NCBI GenBank assembly: GCA_934045075.1
Contig: OW203723.1
Location: forward strand, 1,876,577 to 1,940,576
DNA from: Yponomeuta sedellus
Lineage: Eukaryota; Arthropoda; Insecta; Lepidoptera; Yponomeutidae
Length of the DNA stretch: 64,000 bases
Direction: 5' to 3'
The notes below the pieces were generated by a model. The model had not been told where the DNA came from, did no database searches, and was given only the letters and a program-made list of their open reading frames with translations. This document shows, piece by piece, positions 20,485 through 30,849 of the stretch. The translations under genes and the position numbers were made by a program. Positions within the stretch are counted from its first letter, which is position 1, and each line of letters starts with the position of its first letter.

Positions 20485-20735
20485 TCTTCTGGTTAGATTA
20501 GTCCACTGCTGGACATAGCCCTCCCCTAATGAGCGCAAGGTTGTGCCATCATTAGGGGGTAATACTCATAATCCCCACGCTGGGCATGCGGGTTGGGGGT
20601 CGCAGTTTGGTAGAATTGTACTGCAGGGGGCGCTGCTGCCCATCCTCCGGTTTGAGTCCCTTAGTCGCCTTTTACGACACCCGCGGGAAGAATTAGGGTT
20701 GGTGCTATTCTTTAGGCCGACACCACTCAGCAAAC
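20485..20735 (+). repeat. RepG (LINE 3'-untranslated type)
   Basis: GTCCACTGCTGGACATAGCC, CTCCCCTAATGAGCGCAAGG, then CCTTTTACGACACCCGCGGG and TTCTTTAGGCCGACACCACT. Other copies: 45860 (+) and 50400-50745 (-). Confidence 0.65.
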
Positions 20736-21170
20736 TTATTTTTTTTAATTTTATTTATTAGGCACACAAAACAGATATTAGCCAGTACATCATCAAGATA
20801 ACACTAATTAATATGTAAGATCCAGACTAATCTCCAAAACATGTGTACACAGCATGGTTACAATAATATGAAATTTAGACGAGTTACTTAAACTAACACA
20901 ACATGCATTTTATGTATTCTTTTACATTCAAAGCAAAGAACAATTGTTACAAATACGTTAAGAATAACAAGAAGGAGGCGACTATTTTTTCGGGCTGATT
21001 ATGCTTTTTCCAAATTTTAATTTATTAGTTAGTCCATAAGACTTTAAAATGGACACCAAGTTTAACTTGTTACGTTCATGGAGTCTCAGTTTCTGAGGTA
21101 AAAACATAACATAACATATTCTCACGACTGTATCTTACAGGGTTAAGCAGGGACCGGACTGCCTCTTTAC
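20736..21170. repeat. Diverged dispersed repeats (partner of 27660-27790; RepE/RepD scraps)
   Basis: 20790-20900 (ATATGTAAGATCCAGACTAA, ACAGCATGGTTACAATAATA) matches 27670-27780. 21040-21085 is RepE-like (TTTAAAATGGACACC) and 21100-21170 is a weak RepD-like piece. Confidence 0.45.
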
Positions 21171-21174
21171 AATT

Positions 21175-21474
21175 TCAGCATTAAAATAAGAAAATTACTT
21201 TGCTAAATCCGCCAAAAATGCCACAAGCACCATGAGGAGGCATCTTCAGGGTCAATAGTGCAAGTCAAACTTGCACTTGTGAGCCTGAGAATGGTGCTAG
21301 TTAGAGGCGAAACGCGTCGCGTATTTTCTCACACAAGTATTGGTGTCGGTGGTGGTGTGTTTGTGTCTTGCTTCTGCTTTAAAAAGTGGGATGGAAGGCC
21401 GTGCATTAACTAACCGCATGGTGCTTGTAGGATTTTTGGCGGAATTTAGCCGAGTAATTTTCACATTTTAATGC
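21175..21474. mobile_element. Foldback element, about 58-bp arms
   Basis: CTAAATCCGCCAAAAATGCC at about 21205 is mirrored by GGATTTTTGGCGGAATTTAG at about 21431, as part of imperfect arms 21175-21232 and 21417-21474. The interior has a GTGCAAGTcaaACTTGCAC hairpin and GGCGAAACGCGTCGCG, which recalls Penelope-type termini. Confidence 0.6.
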
Positions 21475-21810
21475 TGTTATGGATTTCCGCAAAGTAACGC
21501 CTGATTCCATACAATTTCTGTTTGAAAACCCTTTTGATGCGATATACACTTATTAATTGCTCTCCAAGAAAAAACCAGTGTGATTTAGGAAAATACGGAC
21601 ACAATCCCAAAACAGGTTGTCACTAACGAATAAGGAAAATGCAAAATATAGGTGAGTAACCTGTTTGCGTATTGCGTGATTCACAGAAGTGAATAACCAA
21701 TGTTACAGAAAAAACATGTGTAAGTACACCTTGTGCCAAATGAGCTACTATAACATAAAATATAGTTAAGATATAGGATACTTCATAAATTAAGTTCTTT
21801 ATGTATCTGT

Positions 21811-22067
21811 ATGCCAAGTTTAAGGAAACTGCAGTACATGGGCCACATAATGCCTGGTGACAAATACAACCTTCTCCAACTTATCCTACAAGGGAAAATA
21901 CAAGGCCGCCGAAGACCTGGTCGCAGAAGAACCCATTGGCTACAAAATCTATCGGAATGGTTCAACATAACAACTATAGACATGTTTCGTGCCGCAACAT
22001 CTCGGACCCAAATAGCCATAATGATGGCCGACTTCCGATAGGAGATGGCACCCCAAGAAGAAGAAGA
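21811..22067 (+). pseudogene. LINE open-frame C-terminus with (AAG)n tail
   Basis: Encodes a 76-residue end of a non-LTR 'endonuclease-reverse transcriptase': KLQYMGHIMPGDKY, QGKIQGRRRPGRRRTHWLQN, then SEWFNITTIDMFRAATSRT and IAIMMADFR before the stop. The conserved pattern is (R)LQYLGHIMRG..Y.LL.LI..GKI.GRR..GRR..SWL. The polymerase domain is missing, so it is a 5'-truncated dead copy. The 3' end is AAGAAGAAGAAG. Confidence 0.75.
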
Positions 22068-22139
22068 TGCCAAGTTTTTGTTCAGACGTTATTGCGAGAT
22101 AGAGTAACATTTCTTTACGTCGGAAAACAAAGATATTGA

Positions 22140-22475
22140 ATTATTATCGGTATCAACCCTTGTATGTCCCCACTGCTGGGGCACGGAGCTCTTACTGCAT
22201 CGCAGAAAAGTTAGGCCATACTCCACCACGGGAGCCAAGTCCGGGTTGGTGGAAGATTGTAGGATAGTGGCGGGCCATACCGTCAGAAGTTATCAAGCCA
22301 CCCATGAAGCCTCTGACATGGCTTAACGACTGCCATTATGTGACAACTGGCGCCAACGGCTTAACATGCCTTGCACCCATTCCCATGGAACCCATTCTGC
22401 ACCTGACCGCGCCTGTAGTTGCTTAACTTAAGTGATTGATGCCAATCAATCGGTTCGGCTAGGCCATGAGCGCTT
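22140..22475 (+). repeat. Rep350 copy
   Basis: Starts ATCAACCCTTGTATGTCCCC and ends in CGGTTCGGCTAGGCCATGAGCG. Nearly full length, with small deletions around 22370. Confidence 0.75.
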
Positions 22476-22594
22476 TAAGAATTATTATCAAAGTATTTAA
22501 TTTCAGGAGTAAATAAAGTGGAATACCAGTGATCACTGATCAGCACAGATCAGAGAGAGCGCCAGGTAAAAAGCACAGAATAGGCACAACGTCA

Positions 22595-22695
22595 TCAGGA
22601 GCGTCCCGTTTCAACATTTACTTACTTCTAACATAACAAAAGTCTAAAGTTTGTCACAAACTTTCACCTTTATAATATTAGTACGATCATCACTT
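22595..22695 (+). repeat. RepI-like 3' end
   Basis: CACAAACTTTCACCTTTATA followed by ATATTAGTACGATCATC matches the common repeat ending at 25300 and 51010. Confidence 0.4.
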
Positions 22696-23097
22696 TCTAC
22701 TGCGAACAATCTGTGGCGAGCACATGTCAACTCTGCTCGCGCACTACAAACTCCAATATTCCTGCATCGCGCAATCAAAGTGTTTCAATGACATACCATA
22801 AATATAACGTCCGACTGATTACAGTTGGATCGGCCATACGACAGTGCCTGCCTGGCGGGAAATTTCCCTTTATAGTGGAAGAGCACGAACACCCGCTCTT
22901 TCCTATAGTGGTGACCACGACCAACAATCAGTCAAAACAATTTATTTCAACGTAAATAATTTACATTCTATTTGCTAAACGTCAATGTAATTTGTAAGCC
23001 GCTGCCTTCGGGCCGTATTGTAGTGGAGAAAAAGGCAGCGGAAAAAACCTCCATTCTGACCATCTTAAACCAAATACATCAGTTTCCACTTATACGT

Positions 23098-23455
23098 ATC
23101 GATATCAACCCTTGTACGTCCCCACTGTTGGGGCACGGGTCTCTTCATGCATCGCAGGAACGTTAGGCCGAACTCCAACACGGGGGCCAAGTCCGGGTTG
23201 GTGGAGGATTGTAAGACAGTGGCGGGCTTTACTGTCAGAAGTTATCAAGCCGGCCTCTGACATGACTTTCCGACTGTCATTACATGACAGCCGTCACCAA
23301 TGGCTTAACGTGCCTTGCGAAGCACAGAAGCGATCGGAAAAATGCCACCAGCGGTAGTCACGGGACGGTCACCCATCCTGCACCTGACCGCGCCTGTTAT
23401 TGCTTAACTCAAGTGATTGGTTCCAATCACTCGGTTCGACTAGGCCACGAGCGCT
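23098..23455 (+). repeat. Rep350, full length, nested in RepC
   Basis: 358 bp from ATCAACCCTTGTACGTCCCC to CACGAGCGCTTC. It interrupts RepC inside its TTATACGATTTCAT stretch, so both true ends of Rep350 can be read here. Confidence 0.75.
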
Positions 23456-23594
23456 TCTCGTATACCTATACCTAATAAGATTTCATGATTGCCATTAACA
23501 ACCCTTAACGCCAAAGCATTAGTCAAATGTCTCACAATAGTAGGGAAAACATACGTGCTGCGGCCAGACACACGAACAGCATTTGTTCACGAGC

Positions 23595-23734
23595 ATAACG
23601 CAGTTGGAAAGAGCGCTGGTACGGTTAGCCAGAGGTCGCGGGTTCGAATCCCGGCATGGGTGGAATTTTTAGCCTCTAAATAGGTTTTTAAATTGTCCTT
23701 AGCACGGGTTAGTGCATAAAAAAAAATAACGCAG
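23595..23734 (+). mobile_element. SINE-A, 5'-truncated, perfect 9-bp TSD
   Basis: The insert 23604-23725 starts inside the A-box-like TTGGAAAGAGCGCTGG and ends in AGTGCATAAAAAAAAA. ATAACGCAG occurs at 23595-23603 and 23726-23734. The RepC copy at about 12389-12398 shows the single, unoccupied site. Confidence 0.92.
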
Positions 23735-23962
23735 TAGTCAGACATCATCAGTTTTAACCATTTTAGAGGGAGATAGAATTACTTTAGCCTACAGCTGTTA
23801 TTCTCTCCCAGTAAGCAATTTAAATTGACGAGTCTTGAATATTAATCCATTTGTTTATCGTTTTAGATCTCACGTTTCCTTAAATGAATCAGAGGACCAT
23901 TAAATGACGCTCCATACGCATGCTTCTCAAACTTTCGCTGTGTTATTAGATCGAAAGCCCTC

Positions 23963-24131
23963 TTTAGCTGTGGTAGAGGTGCAGTGGAACGCCGGCATCT
24001 AATTTGTGAGGTCGTGGGTTTGAATACCGGCATGTACCAATGACTGCTTAATAGGTTACGTACGTTTGTGAAGTTATGGTAGCAATACTACTCTCTAACG
24101 GTGAAGGGAAAGATCGTGAGGAAAGATTAGA
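23963..24131 (+). mobile_element. SINE-C copy
   Basis: GTGGTAGAGGTGCAGTGGAA head, GGTTTGAATACCGGC, and body GTTACGTACGTTTGTGAAGT and CTAACGGTGAAGGG. Confidence 0.6.
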
Positions 24132-24134
24132 TAG

Positions 24135-24425
24135 ATAGATAGAGAACACTTTATTGCACAACCAGAAAACTATTCTTTATTGTACACCAGAGCACATATT
24201 ATAAAACATGTAGAGATACAAATTGTTGGAATATTTTCGGGGCTTAATCGCGTAGTAATTTATTGCTATTTTACCTCGACGTTTCGACGACGTTACAGTC
24301 ATCGTGGTCACGAGAAGACTGATGGCTGGCACCCGTTCGCATCTTCGGCTGATGAGGTACAAATTACAATTCGTGGCCTTATTGCTAAAATCAATTATTC
24401 CAGTGAACCTTCTAGAAACCTGAGT
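24135..24425 (-). repeat. LTail interrupted by a Penelope-type terminal insert
   Basis: LTail antisense pieces at 24160-24224 (CTTTATTGTACACC) and 24358-24425 (GTGGCCTTATTGCTAAAATC) are split by a 133-bp insert (24225-24357). TACAAATT is duplicated at 24217-24224 and 24358-24365. The insert has GACGTTTCGACGACGTTACA and GTCATCGTGGTCACG, typical of insect Penelope terminal repeats. Confidence 0.65.
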
Positions 24426-24740
24426 ATAATAATAATAATAATCTTTATTCCAGGAAAAACTTTACAGTGCAGTTACATACTATATTAAAAGTAGCATTTG
24501 ACAATATTCAAATAAATCAGCTTCTGTTGCTGTGCTAGGTTGGAAACCTGTATTACAGCAGACAGTGCCCTCCCAAAAAATGTACATTTTCTAATCAAAA
24601 CAATTTGGATCTTTACTTTACTGCCAATGAAAAATTAAAAGAAAAAAGAAAAAAAAAAGTGATGTGATTGTACCTCTCTTTGTGTGTGTGTGTGTACGCG
24701 AGTGTGTGTATGTGTGTGTGTGAAATGTGTGTAAGAGAGG
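24426..24740. repeat. Simple repeats: (TAA)n and interrupted (TG)n
   Basis: TAATAATAATAATAAT lies at about 24428 and GTGTGTGTGTGTGT with interruptions at 24679-24732. The sequence between has no clear feature. Confidence 0.6.
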
Positions 24741-24884
24741 GTGTATAATGTTGTGTAACTCATTAAACAAGACGATATGTACCTAAGTATGGAAATCCCT
24801 ATAGCCGTGTTTTCTTTGTATCTGTTACTAGTTAAGTACTGTTAAAAGATCTTCCGTTTCTTCGTGAGTGTCTAAGAGGTTCTC

Positions 24885-25200
24885 ATACCTCAGCGCTTGA
24901 AATTGCCAATCCGAGGTGGGCAAGCGTTGTGATTAAGCCGTTACTCTCTCTCTTTTTTAAAATCCGTTAACTTTTATTACATTTAATTCAGTGAGAACAA
25001 GGACGGGCTGAAAATCAGCGCTGTGATGATGCATGCACTCACAGCGCTTAGCTGAGCCCTATCCTTTTTATCACATATTTGTCTTTAATTTTTCATAGTA
25101 TTCGTGTGTTCTATAATCTGAGTGTGATAAATAAAAATTTTTCAATTTCAATTTCTCTGAGAGAAGGCCTGTGCCCTAAAGTGGGAAGTATAAACGTACC
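24885..25200 (+). repeat. RepF split by an inserted tail
   Basis: The RepF first half (CCTCAGCGCTTGAAATTGCC, ATTAAGCCGTTACTCTCTCTC) ends at about 24957. Its second half (TCTCTGAGAGAAGGCCTGTG) resumes at about 25154. The 196-bp insert has GTGATAAATAAAAATTTTTC at its right end, consistent with a polyadenylated retroposon. Confidence 0.5.
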
Positions 25201-25320
25201 TTATGTGTTAATTCAGGGTGTCAGCTAACCCTACACAAAATTTCATTAAAATCACTCCACCCGTTTAGGCGTGAAGAAGTAACAAACATACACACTCACA
25301 AACTTTTGCCTTTAGTGTGA
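25201..25320 (+). repeat. RepI copy
   Basis: GTGTTAATTCAGGGTGTCAG, AAAATCACTCCACCCG and GAAGTAACAAACATACACAC. Confidence 0.5.
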
Positions 25321-25344
25321 TGAAATGTGATGATTGGTAGTTAG

Positions 25345-25598
25345 TTAGACCTGAGTTTTCCGCACTTAGCCTCATAGTTGGGTCATTGTACGTAGCAAGC
25401 GCTGAGGTACACATCAGACACTAAGGTTTCCTTACGATGTTTTCCTTCACCGTCAGCGAGTTTAGTATTGGTACTATAATTTCACAAATGTACATAACTT
25501 AGAAAACAAAGTCATTGGTACATGCCGGGGTTCGAACTCACGACCTCCCGATTGAGAAGCCGGCGTTCTACACCGCTCCGATACCACCGCTTTTTGTG
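25345..25598 (-). mobile_element. SINE-C, long antisense copy
   Basis: The minus strand has a GCGGTGGTATCGGAGCGGTG head and the complement of GGGGTTCGAACTCACGACCT as B box. The body includes CCTTCACCGTCAGCGAG and CTTAGCCTCATAGTTGGG on the plus strand. The last part recurs at 63778-63910. Confidence 0.65.
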
Positions 25599-25629
25599 AT
25601 GATTGGTAGTGGAATTATTAATTCTTATA

Positions 25630-25905
25630 TTCATTTTATTGCACTAACCCGTGCTAAGGACAATTTTATATCATTCCGATGTAAAAACTAACTGCAAAGT
25701 AGGTACTCGGGGTTGCAAGTGATGCAAATTACTTCAGCCAGATGTCGCTGCCTGTACGTAATACAGAGAGTATTGTAAAGATGTTCGAAATTTCACTGAT
25801 GCCGGTAGTCGCCTTGGGATAGAGCTGGCACGGTTAGCCACAGGTCGCGGGTTCGAGTCCCGGCGTGGGTGGAATTTTTAGCCTCTAAATAGGTTTTTAA
25901 AATAA
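25630..25905 (+). mobile_element. SINE-A with inverted tail at its 5' end
   Basis: Begins with the antisense tail TTGCACTAACCCGTGC, then ATATCATTCCGATGTAAAAA in sense, through a degenerate tRNA-like core to TTTTTAGCCTCTAAATAGG. Both outer ends are thus element 3' sequence. Confidence 0.7.
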
Positions 25906-26444
25906 TTAATTTTACATGAAGAGCCGTTGCACCCTCCCTCGCAACTCGAAACTAAGTTAATCATCCATTTATTTCCGCCGAAAGCTGGGGAATTTATGAT
26001 AATGTAAACATCAAAGGTATTCGAATAATAGCTCCTCGATAAGCGTGGCATATAAAAATTGATGTAGCAGAAACTTAATCAATTTGGTCAAGTAGGGGCC
26101 AGTGTAGCCACCAAAACTTCCTGCCCTCCCAAAAACTCCAAAACAACTCTTATTCTTAAAGCGTTAAGACCCAAGGCCGGTGTAAAGTTACGGTGGCCGG
26201 TAATATACCTTTTCGTCGCCGTATTTAGGTCCCTTCCTTCATATTTTGAAGGGCGAGTTCGGGATTAAAAGGCTCAGTGATATTTTATATCCTTGCAAGT
26301 ATTTGCGTGTAGAAAAAATGGTCCAAAGGTAAATTTTTAATTAGAGGTAATTAAGTGTAATGTATAGCCCTACGCGCCCGCTGGTTCACTGGACCGGCGA
26401 TCTAAAGCTGGTTTCTGGATGAAGTGGCCTATGGATAATAAAAA
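25906..26444. other. No recognised gene or repeat
   Basis: Mixed composition with no family match and no protein-like frame. Confidence 0.4.
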
Positions 26445-26725
26445 CTGTATTTGCGAAACTGTATTTGCTGTAATTTTACAATTTTCCGACGTTTCCGACC
26501 ACGGTACTTGCAAAAGTGCCGAAACGTCGGCAAGTTGTAAAATGTAGAGTTAAAGGAGTAAATACTCGTTTAATTAAAATTAAATTAAAACGAGTAAATA
26601 CACGTTTAGTTCTACTTTTTACAACTTTGTAAAACGTTTACAAAAAAAATTGTAAAATGTAAAATTAAACGAGTAAAAATCCGTACAAATACAGTTTTTA
26701 TTATGTCTAGTGCTCATGTTAGAAG
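26445..26725. mobile_element. Penelope terminal repeat, rearranged foldback
   Basis: AATTTTCCGACGTTTCCGAC and GTGCCGAAACGTCGGCAAG are inverted around a short spacer. They are followed by several ACGAGTAAATAC / TTTAATTAAAATTAAATTAA blocks and the outer end CAGTTTTTATTATGTCTAGTG. Confidence 0.65.
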
Positions 26726-26859
26726 AAAGAAGAAAGAAAGAAAATATTTTTATTTGACACAATACTCAAAACAAAAAACACAAACACAATCCTATTACAA
26801 AAAAAAAATTACACAGTAAGCAAAAAACAAAAAAAAGACATAGGTAAGGCAAAAAAAAG

Positions 26860-27656
<797 letters not shown>

Positions 27657-27659
27657 AAA

Positions 27660-27790
27660 AATACATATCTATAAATTATGATGTAAGATCAAGACTACTC
27701 CAAGACATGGTATGTGTACGCAGCATAGTCATAATGTTATGAAACTTAACTTAGAGTTACTTAGACTAAAACTGTGTTACCTATAAAAAC
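27660..27790 (+). repeat. Dispersed repeat, partner of 20790-20900
   Basis: GATGTAAGATCAAGACTACT, GTGTACGCAGCATAGTCATA and GAAACTTAACTTAGAGTTAC match the other copy. The microsatellite lies at this copy's edge. Confidence 0.5.
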
Positions 27791-27814
27791 TCCACTGCCC
27801 CTAACACTTCATGA

Positions 27815-27892
27815 ACACAGCACAGTCCATGGACATGGACATGAAACCAAGACATGGCCGTGTTCATGTCTTGGACTCATGTCCATGTTTCT
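27815..27892. repeat. CATGGACATG-type imperfect hairpin
   Basis: Repeated CATGGACATG / CATGTCCATG segments around GACATGGCCGTGTTCATGTC can fold back. Origin unknown. Confidence 0.5.
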
Positions 27893-28227
27893 ACTAACGC
27901 AATGCAATGCTTATGGCTTATGGCAGGTAAATAAAATATTTTATGATTGATTTATCGTCTAACTCGATAAAGATTAAGTTTCTTCACTCCGACGTGTGAC
28001 ATTTACCGGTTTCAATTTAATTTTAATTGCGAAAATCGATGTGTTACGGTGATGACATAGGTTTCCGTAATTGAGAAGGTAGAGTTTTATCAGCGTTACG
28101 AAAAATAAATTTAATTTCACACTCGTCTTGCAAATGGCGGTGACTCACGTTTCTACCAGCAGTATTTGTATTTTACATTCTGAATCATCTTTGCGATTAT
28201 GTGTTCACATTAAGTGGGTCGTACTGC
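27893..28227. other. No recognised feature
   Basis: AT-rich sequence without a family match. Confidence 0.4.
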
Positions 28228-28325
28228 TTTTTCATAATTTCACAAATGTACGTAACATAAAAAAAAAGTCGTTCGTACATACCGGAATTCGAACCCACAT
28301 CTACCGAATGAGAAGCGGTGACTGC
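28228..28325 (-). mobile_element. SINE-C fragment
   Basis: TTTCACAAATGTACGTAACA, then GAATTCGAACCCACATC, the antisense body and B box only. Confidence 0.5.
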
Positions 28326-28387
28326 ATCAGCAGTTTGGCTAATGGTGTAATTACGGATTTTCATGACTTTTTACGAGTAAAAAGATC

Positions 28388-28700
28388 GTCATCATCAACC
28401 CTTTATGTCCCCACCGAGAGGCACGGGTCTCTTCCCTAAGGAAGGTATAGGCCATACTTCACCACGGGGGCCAAGTCCGGATTGGTGGAGGCTTGCAAGA
28501 CTAGTGGCTGGTCTTACCGTCAGAAGTTTTCAAGCCCCCAAGGCCTCTGACTTGGCTTAACGACAGCCATCTATCGACGGCAGCCGGCACCAACTGCTTA
28601 GCGTGCCTTGCGAAGCACGGAACCGCTCGGAAAAATGCCACTAGCGTTAGTCTTAGACGGTCACCCATTCATGCACTGAATGTTCCCTATGTTGCATAAG
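28388..28700 (+). repeat. Rep350 copy
   Basis: CATCAACCCTTTATGTCCCC through GGGGGCCAAGTCCGGATTGG and GAAAAATGCCACTAGCG. The final third is degraded. Confidence 0.7.
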
Positions 28701-28740
28701 CTTCGTGATTGTTAAGATTACTTAGGTAGCCGAGGCTACC

Positions 28741-28953
28741 TGACAACCTCTGTGGCGTAGCGGTAGTGCATGTACCTGCCATGCAAGAGGTCCTGGGTTT
28801 GAATCCCGGCTGGGATTCGAACCCGGGAAAAAAAAACCCAGGTCTTGGATATTTACATGCTTGTGATGTCTTTGTTTCTGGTTCTCACGACACAGGGTAT
28901 CCTTGTGTGGGGACAGAAGTAATGTATGTGCCTGTATGTAAATGTTATGTTAT
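28741..28953 (+). mobile_element. SINE-B copy 1
   Basis: The head GTGGCGTAGCGGTAGTGCAT contains an A-box-like element, an anticodon-like loop CTGCCAT (GCC, as in tRNA-Gly) and B box GGGTTTGAATCCC. The body has CAGGTCTTGGATATTTACAT and GACACAGGGTATCCTTGTGT and runs into ATGTTATGTTA. It directly precedes the TTACG microsatellite. Confidence 0.8.
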
Positions 28954-29098
28954 GTTACGTTACGTTACGTTACGTTACGTTACGTTACGTTACGTTACGT
29001 TACGTTACGTTACGTTACGTTACGTTACGTTACGTTACGTTACGTTACGTTAAGTTACGTTACGTTACGTTATGTTATGTTATATTATGTTATGTTAT
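28954..29098. repeat. (TTACG)n microsatellite growing from the SINE-B tail
   Basis: About 20 near-perfect TTACG units, followed by TTATG/TTATA units. The ancestral SINE-B tail in other copies is ATGTTATGTTATG. A single T-to-C change spread through the array explains it. It is not the insect telomere repeat TTAGG. Confidence 0.95.
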
Positions 29099-29404
29099 TT
29101 CTACGAGGGAAAAAAAATAGATATAAATGTATAACTCTTCTTGATGATCCTTCATGAAATAAATACGAAATTCTCCACGCGTAAGTCGGGTAAAACATTT
29201 CTAGCGAGACCCAATGAGCCGTGCGTCTTTAGAAGTAGCCAATGATTGATGTCCACCTTTCAGACCACTTTTCCTCCATTTCCTGACCCTAGTTTCACTC
29301 AGCTCGCGCTTATACTACAAATATAGGTAGCTGCTCTACTCTATAACGACGTGGCAGCTAGAAAAAATATAGCTACGATGTAAAATATTAGATTTTCGAT
29401 TTGA

Positions 29405-29600
29405 TGTAGCAGTCGTTAAGCCATGTCAGAGGCCTTATGGATGGCTTGATAACTTCTGACAGTAAGGCCCGCTACTGTCTTACAATCCCGCACAAACGCG
29501 GGCTTGCCCCCATGGTGTAGTATGGCCTAACCTTCCTGCGATACAGGAAGGGACTCGTGCCCCAGCAGTGGGGACATACCAAGGGTTGAATCATCAATAA
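29405..29600 (-). repeat. Rep350 fragment
   Basis: Antisense: AGCAGTCGTTAAGCCATGTC through GTGCCCCAGCAGTGGGGACA and GGGTTGAATC. Confidence 0.7.
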
Positions 29601-29689
29601 CAACTGTGCCCTAAAGAGGCACGTCTATAAGCTGCATTAATAATTATTAACGGTGATCGTATTTCAGTGTCCAATACATGCACACATAT

Positions 29690-29805
29690 ATACATACATA
29701 ACCTCACGCCTGTATCCCAGAGGGGTAGGCAGAGACCAGGGACTGCCACTTGCCGCGATTCTGACAGATCACCTTCGCTTCATCAAAGTTCATAAGTCGT
29801 TGCAT
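29690..29805 (+). repeat. RepD copy
   Basis: ATACATAACCTCACGCCTGT, CAGAGGGGTAGGCAGAGACC, then TTCATAAGTCGTTGCATGC. It shows the uninterrupted sequence after TTCATAAG that the hAT-like element splits at 13880. Confidence 0.75.
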
Positions 29806-29884
29806 GCACGCATGTCGGTTCCGGTATCCAATCTCATTAGAAAAAAAGGATTGAATTCATACAGTCTGTACTTGGAAACCTGAT

Positions 29885-30094
29885 AGTATCTAACGACTTT
29901 CAAATGTTTGATAGTAATATACGAGTATATCAAATCATATCAAAAAGGTTTTATTCAAAGTAGCACAAAAACTGCGAGTTATTGAACGTTATTGTTAAAC
30001 TGGGTGCCCATTTTCATAAACATAATGTATAGTATATTCTAAGGTTATTACGAGCACTAGACATAATCAAAGCTGTTTCTATACGGATTTAGGT
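29885..30094. other. AT-rich; one Penelope-end scrap
   Basis: 30030-30090 (TATATTCTAAGGTTATTACG, GAGCACTAGACATAATC, CTATACGGATTTA) is a piece of the Penelope terminus. The rest is unassigned. Confidence 0.45.
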
Positions 30095-30310
30095 AATGAA
30101 AAGGTTTTATTCAAAGTAGCACAGAAACTCAGGCTTAATGAACGTTACAATTCAAACTAGGTGTCCATTTCAAAATCTAGATCATTTAGGAGAAAAAATG
30201 GACAAAAAAACTCCCAACTTAGTCTTTTCAAAAGTCCTTAATTAACATAGTTTATATAATTATTATAAAACATAGAACTCATACATTGTACTGGCTTTAA
30301 TTCCAGACCT
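30095..30310 (-). repeat. RepE, full antisense copy
   Basis: AATGAAAAGGTTTTATTCAA, GGTGTCCATTTCAAAATC and TTGTACTGGCTTTAATTCC. Confidence 0.7.
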
Positions 30311-30639
30311 CATTGTCATCTAAATAATTCTTTATGTTATAGTAGCCCTTTTGGCACAAAGTGAGCTTAACATATTTTTTGAACCGCGATTCAGGCAAGC
30401 TTAATATATCTTCAATTAAAATATCTTCAATATCTTAATTAAAATATCTTAAGCTTAATATATCTTCAATTATAAAATTTAATAATCAAATAATAGCGAC
30501 ACTAAAATCATATCTCATATTCATTTTTCAAATCCACGAGACTTAAAAACTTTGTCGAAGTTCACATTTCCTGTGGTCTAAACAATTGCAACCACGAATA
30601 GATTCTACCCTCAAGTTGGATAAACATCGAATGGCAAAT

Positions 30640-30848
30640 AACTTAACCAATTTGTGAACACTGGAAGGAACTAGCGTTTAAGATACAGGCTAGGCCTAGT
30701 TTAAACGCTAGTGCTCATAGAATTGTATTGTGTAAAAGGTTAACCAAAATAAATAGTGTTTGATCCATTGGATATTGTTTAGAATGTAAGTACAACATGT
30801 AATTGTTTGTTTAACTATGTGTCAAATAAAGTGATTTTTTTTTTATTC
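30640..30848 (+). repeat. LINE 3'-untranslated region
   Basis: Has GGAACTAGCGTTTAAGATAC and its partial palindrome TTTAAACGCTAG, then GTCAAATAAAGTGA at 30821 before a T run. AATAAA at 30825 points to a plus-strand LINE end. It meets the oppositely oriented fragment that follows at an abrupt junction. Confidence 0.5.
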
Positions 30849-30849
30849 T

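Larger units (their letters stand above)
22940..23780 (+). repeat. RepC copy holding two nested insertions
   Basis: RepC sequence at 22940-23094, 23470-23603 and 23735-23780 is colinear with the uninterrupted copy at 12064-12442. A Rep350 lies between the first two pieces and a SINE-A between the last two. Confidence 0.8.

Noticed and set aside
28954..29098. Telomere-like repeat
   Set aside because: The unit is TTACG, not the insect TTAGG, and it extends a SINE tail.
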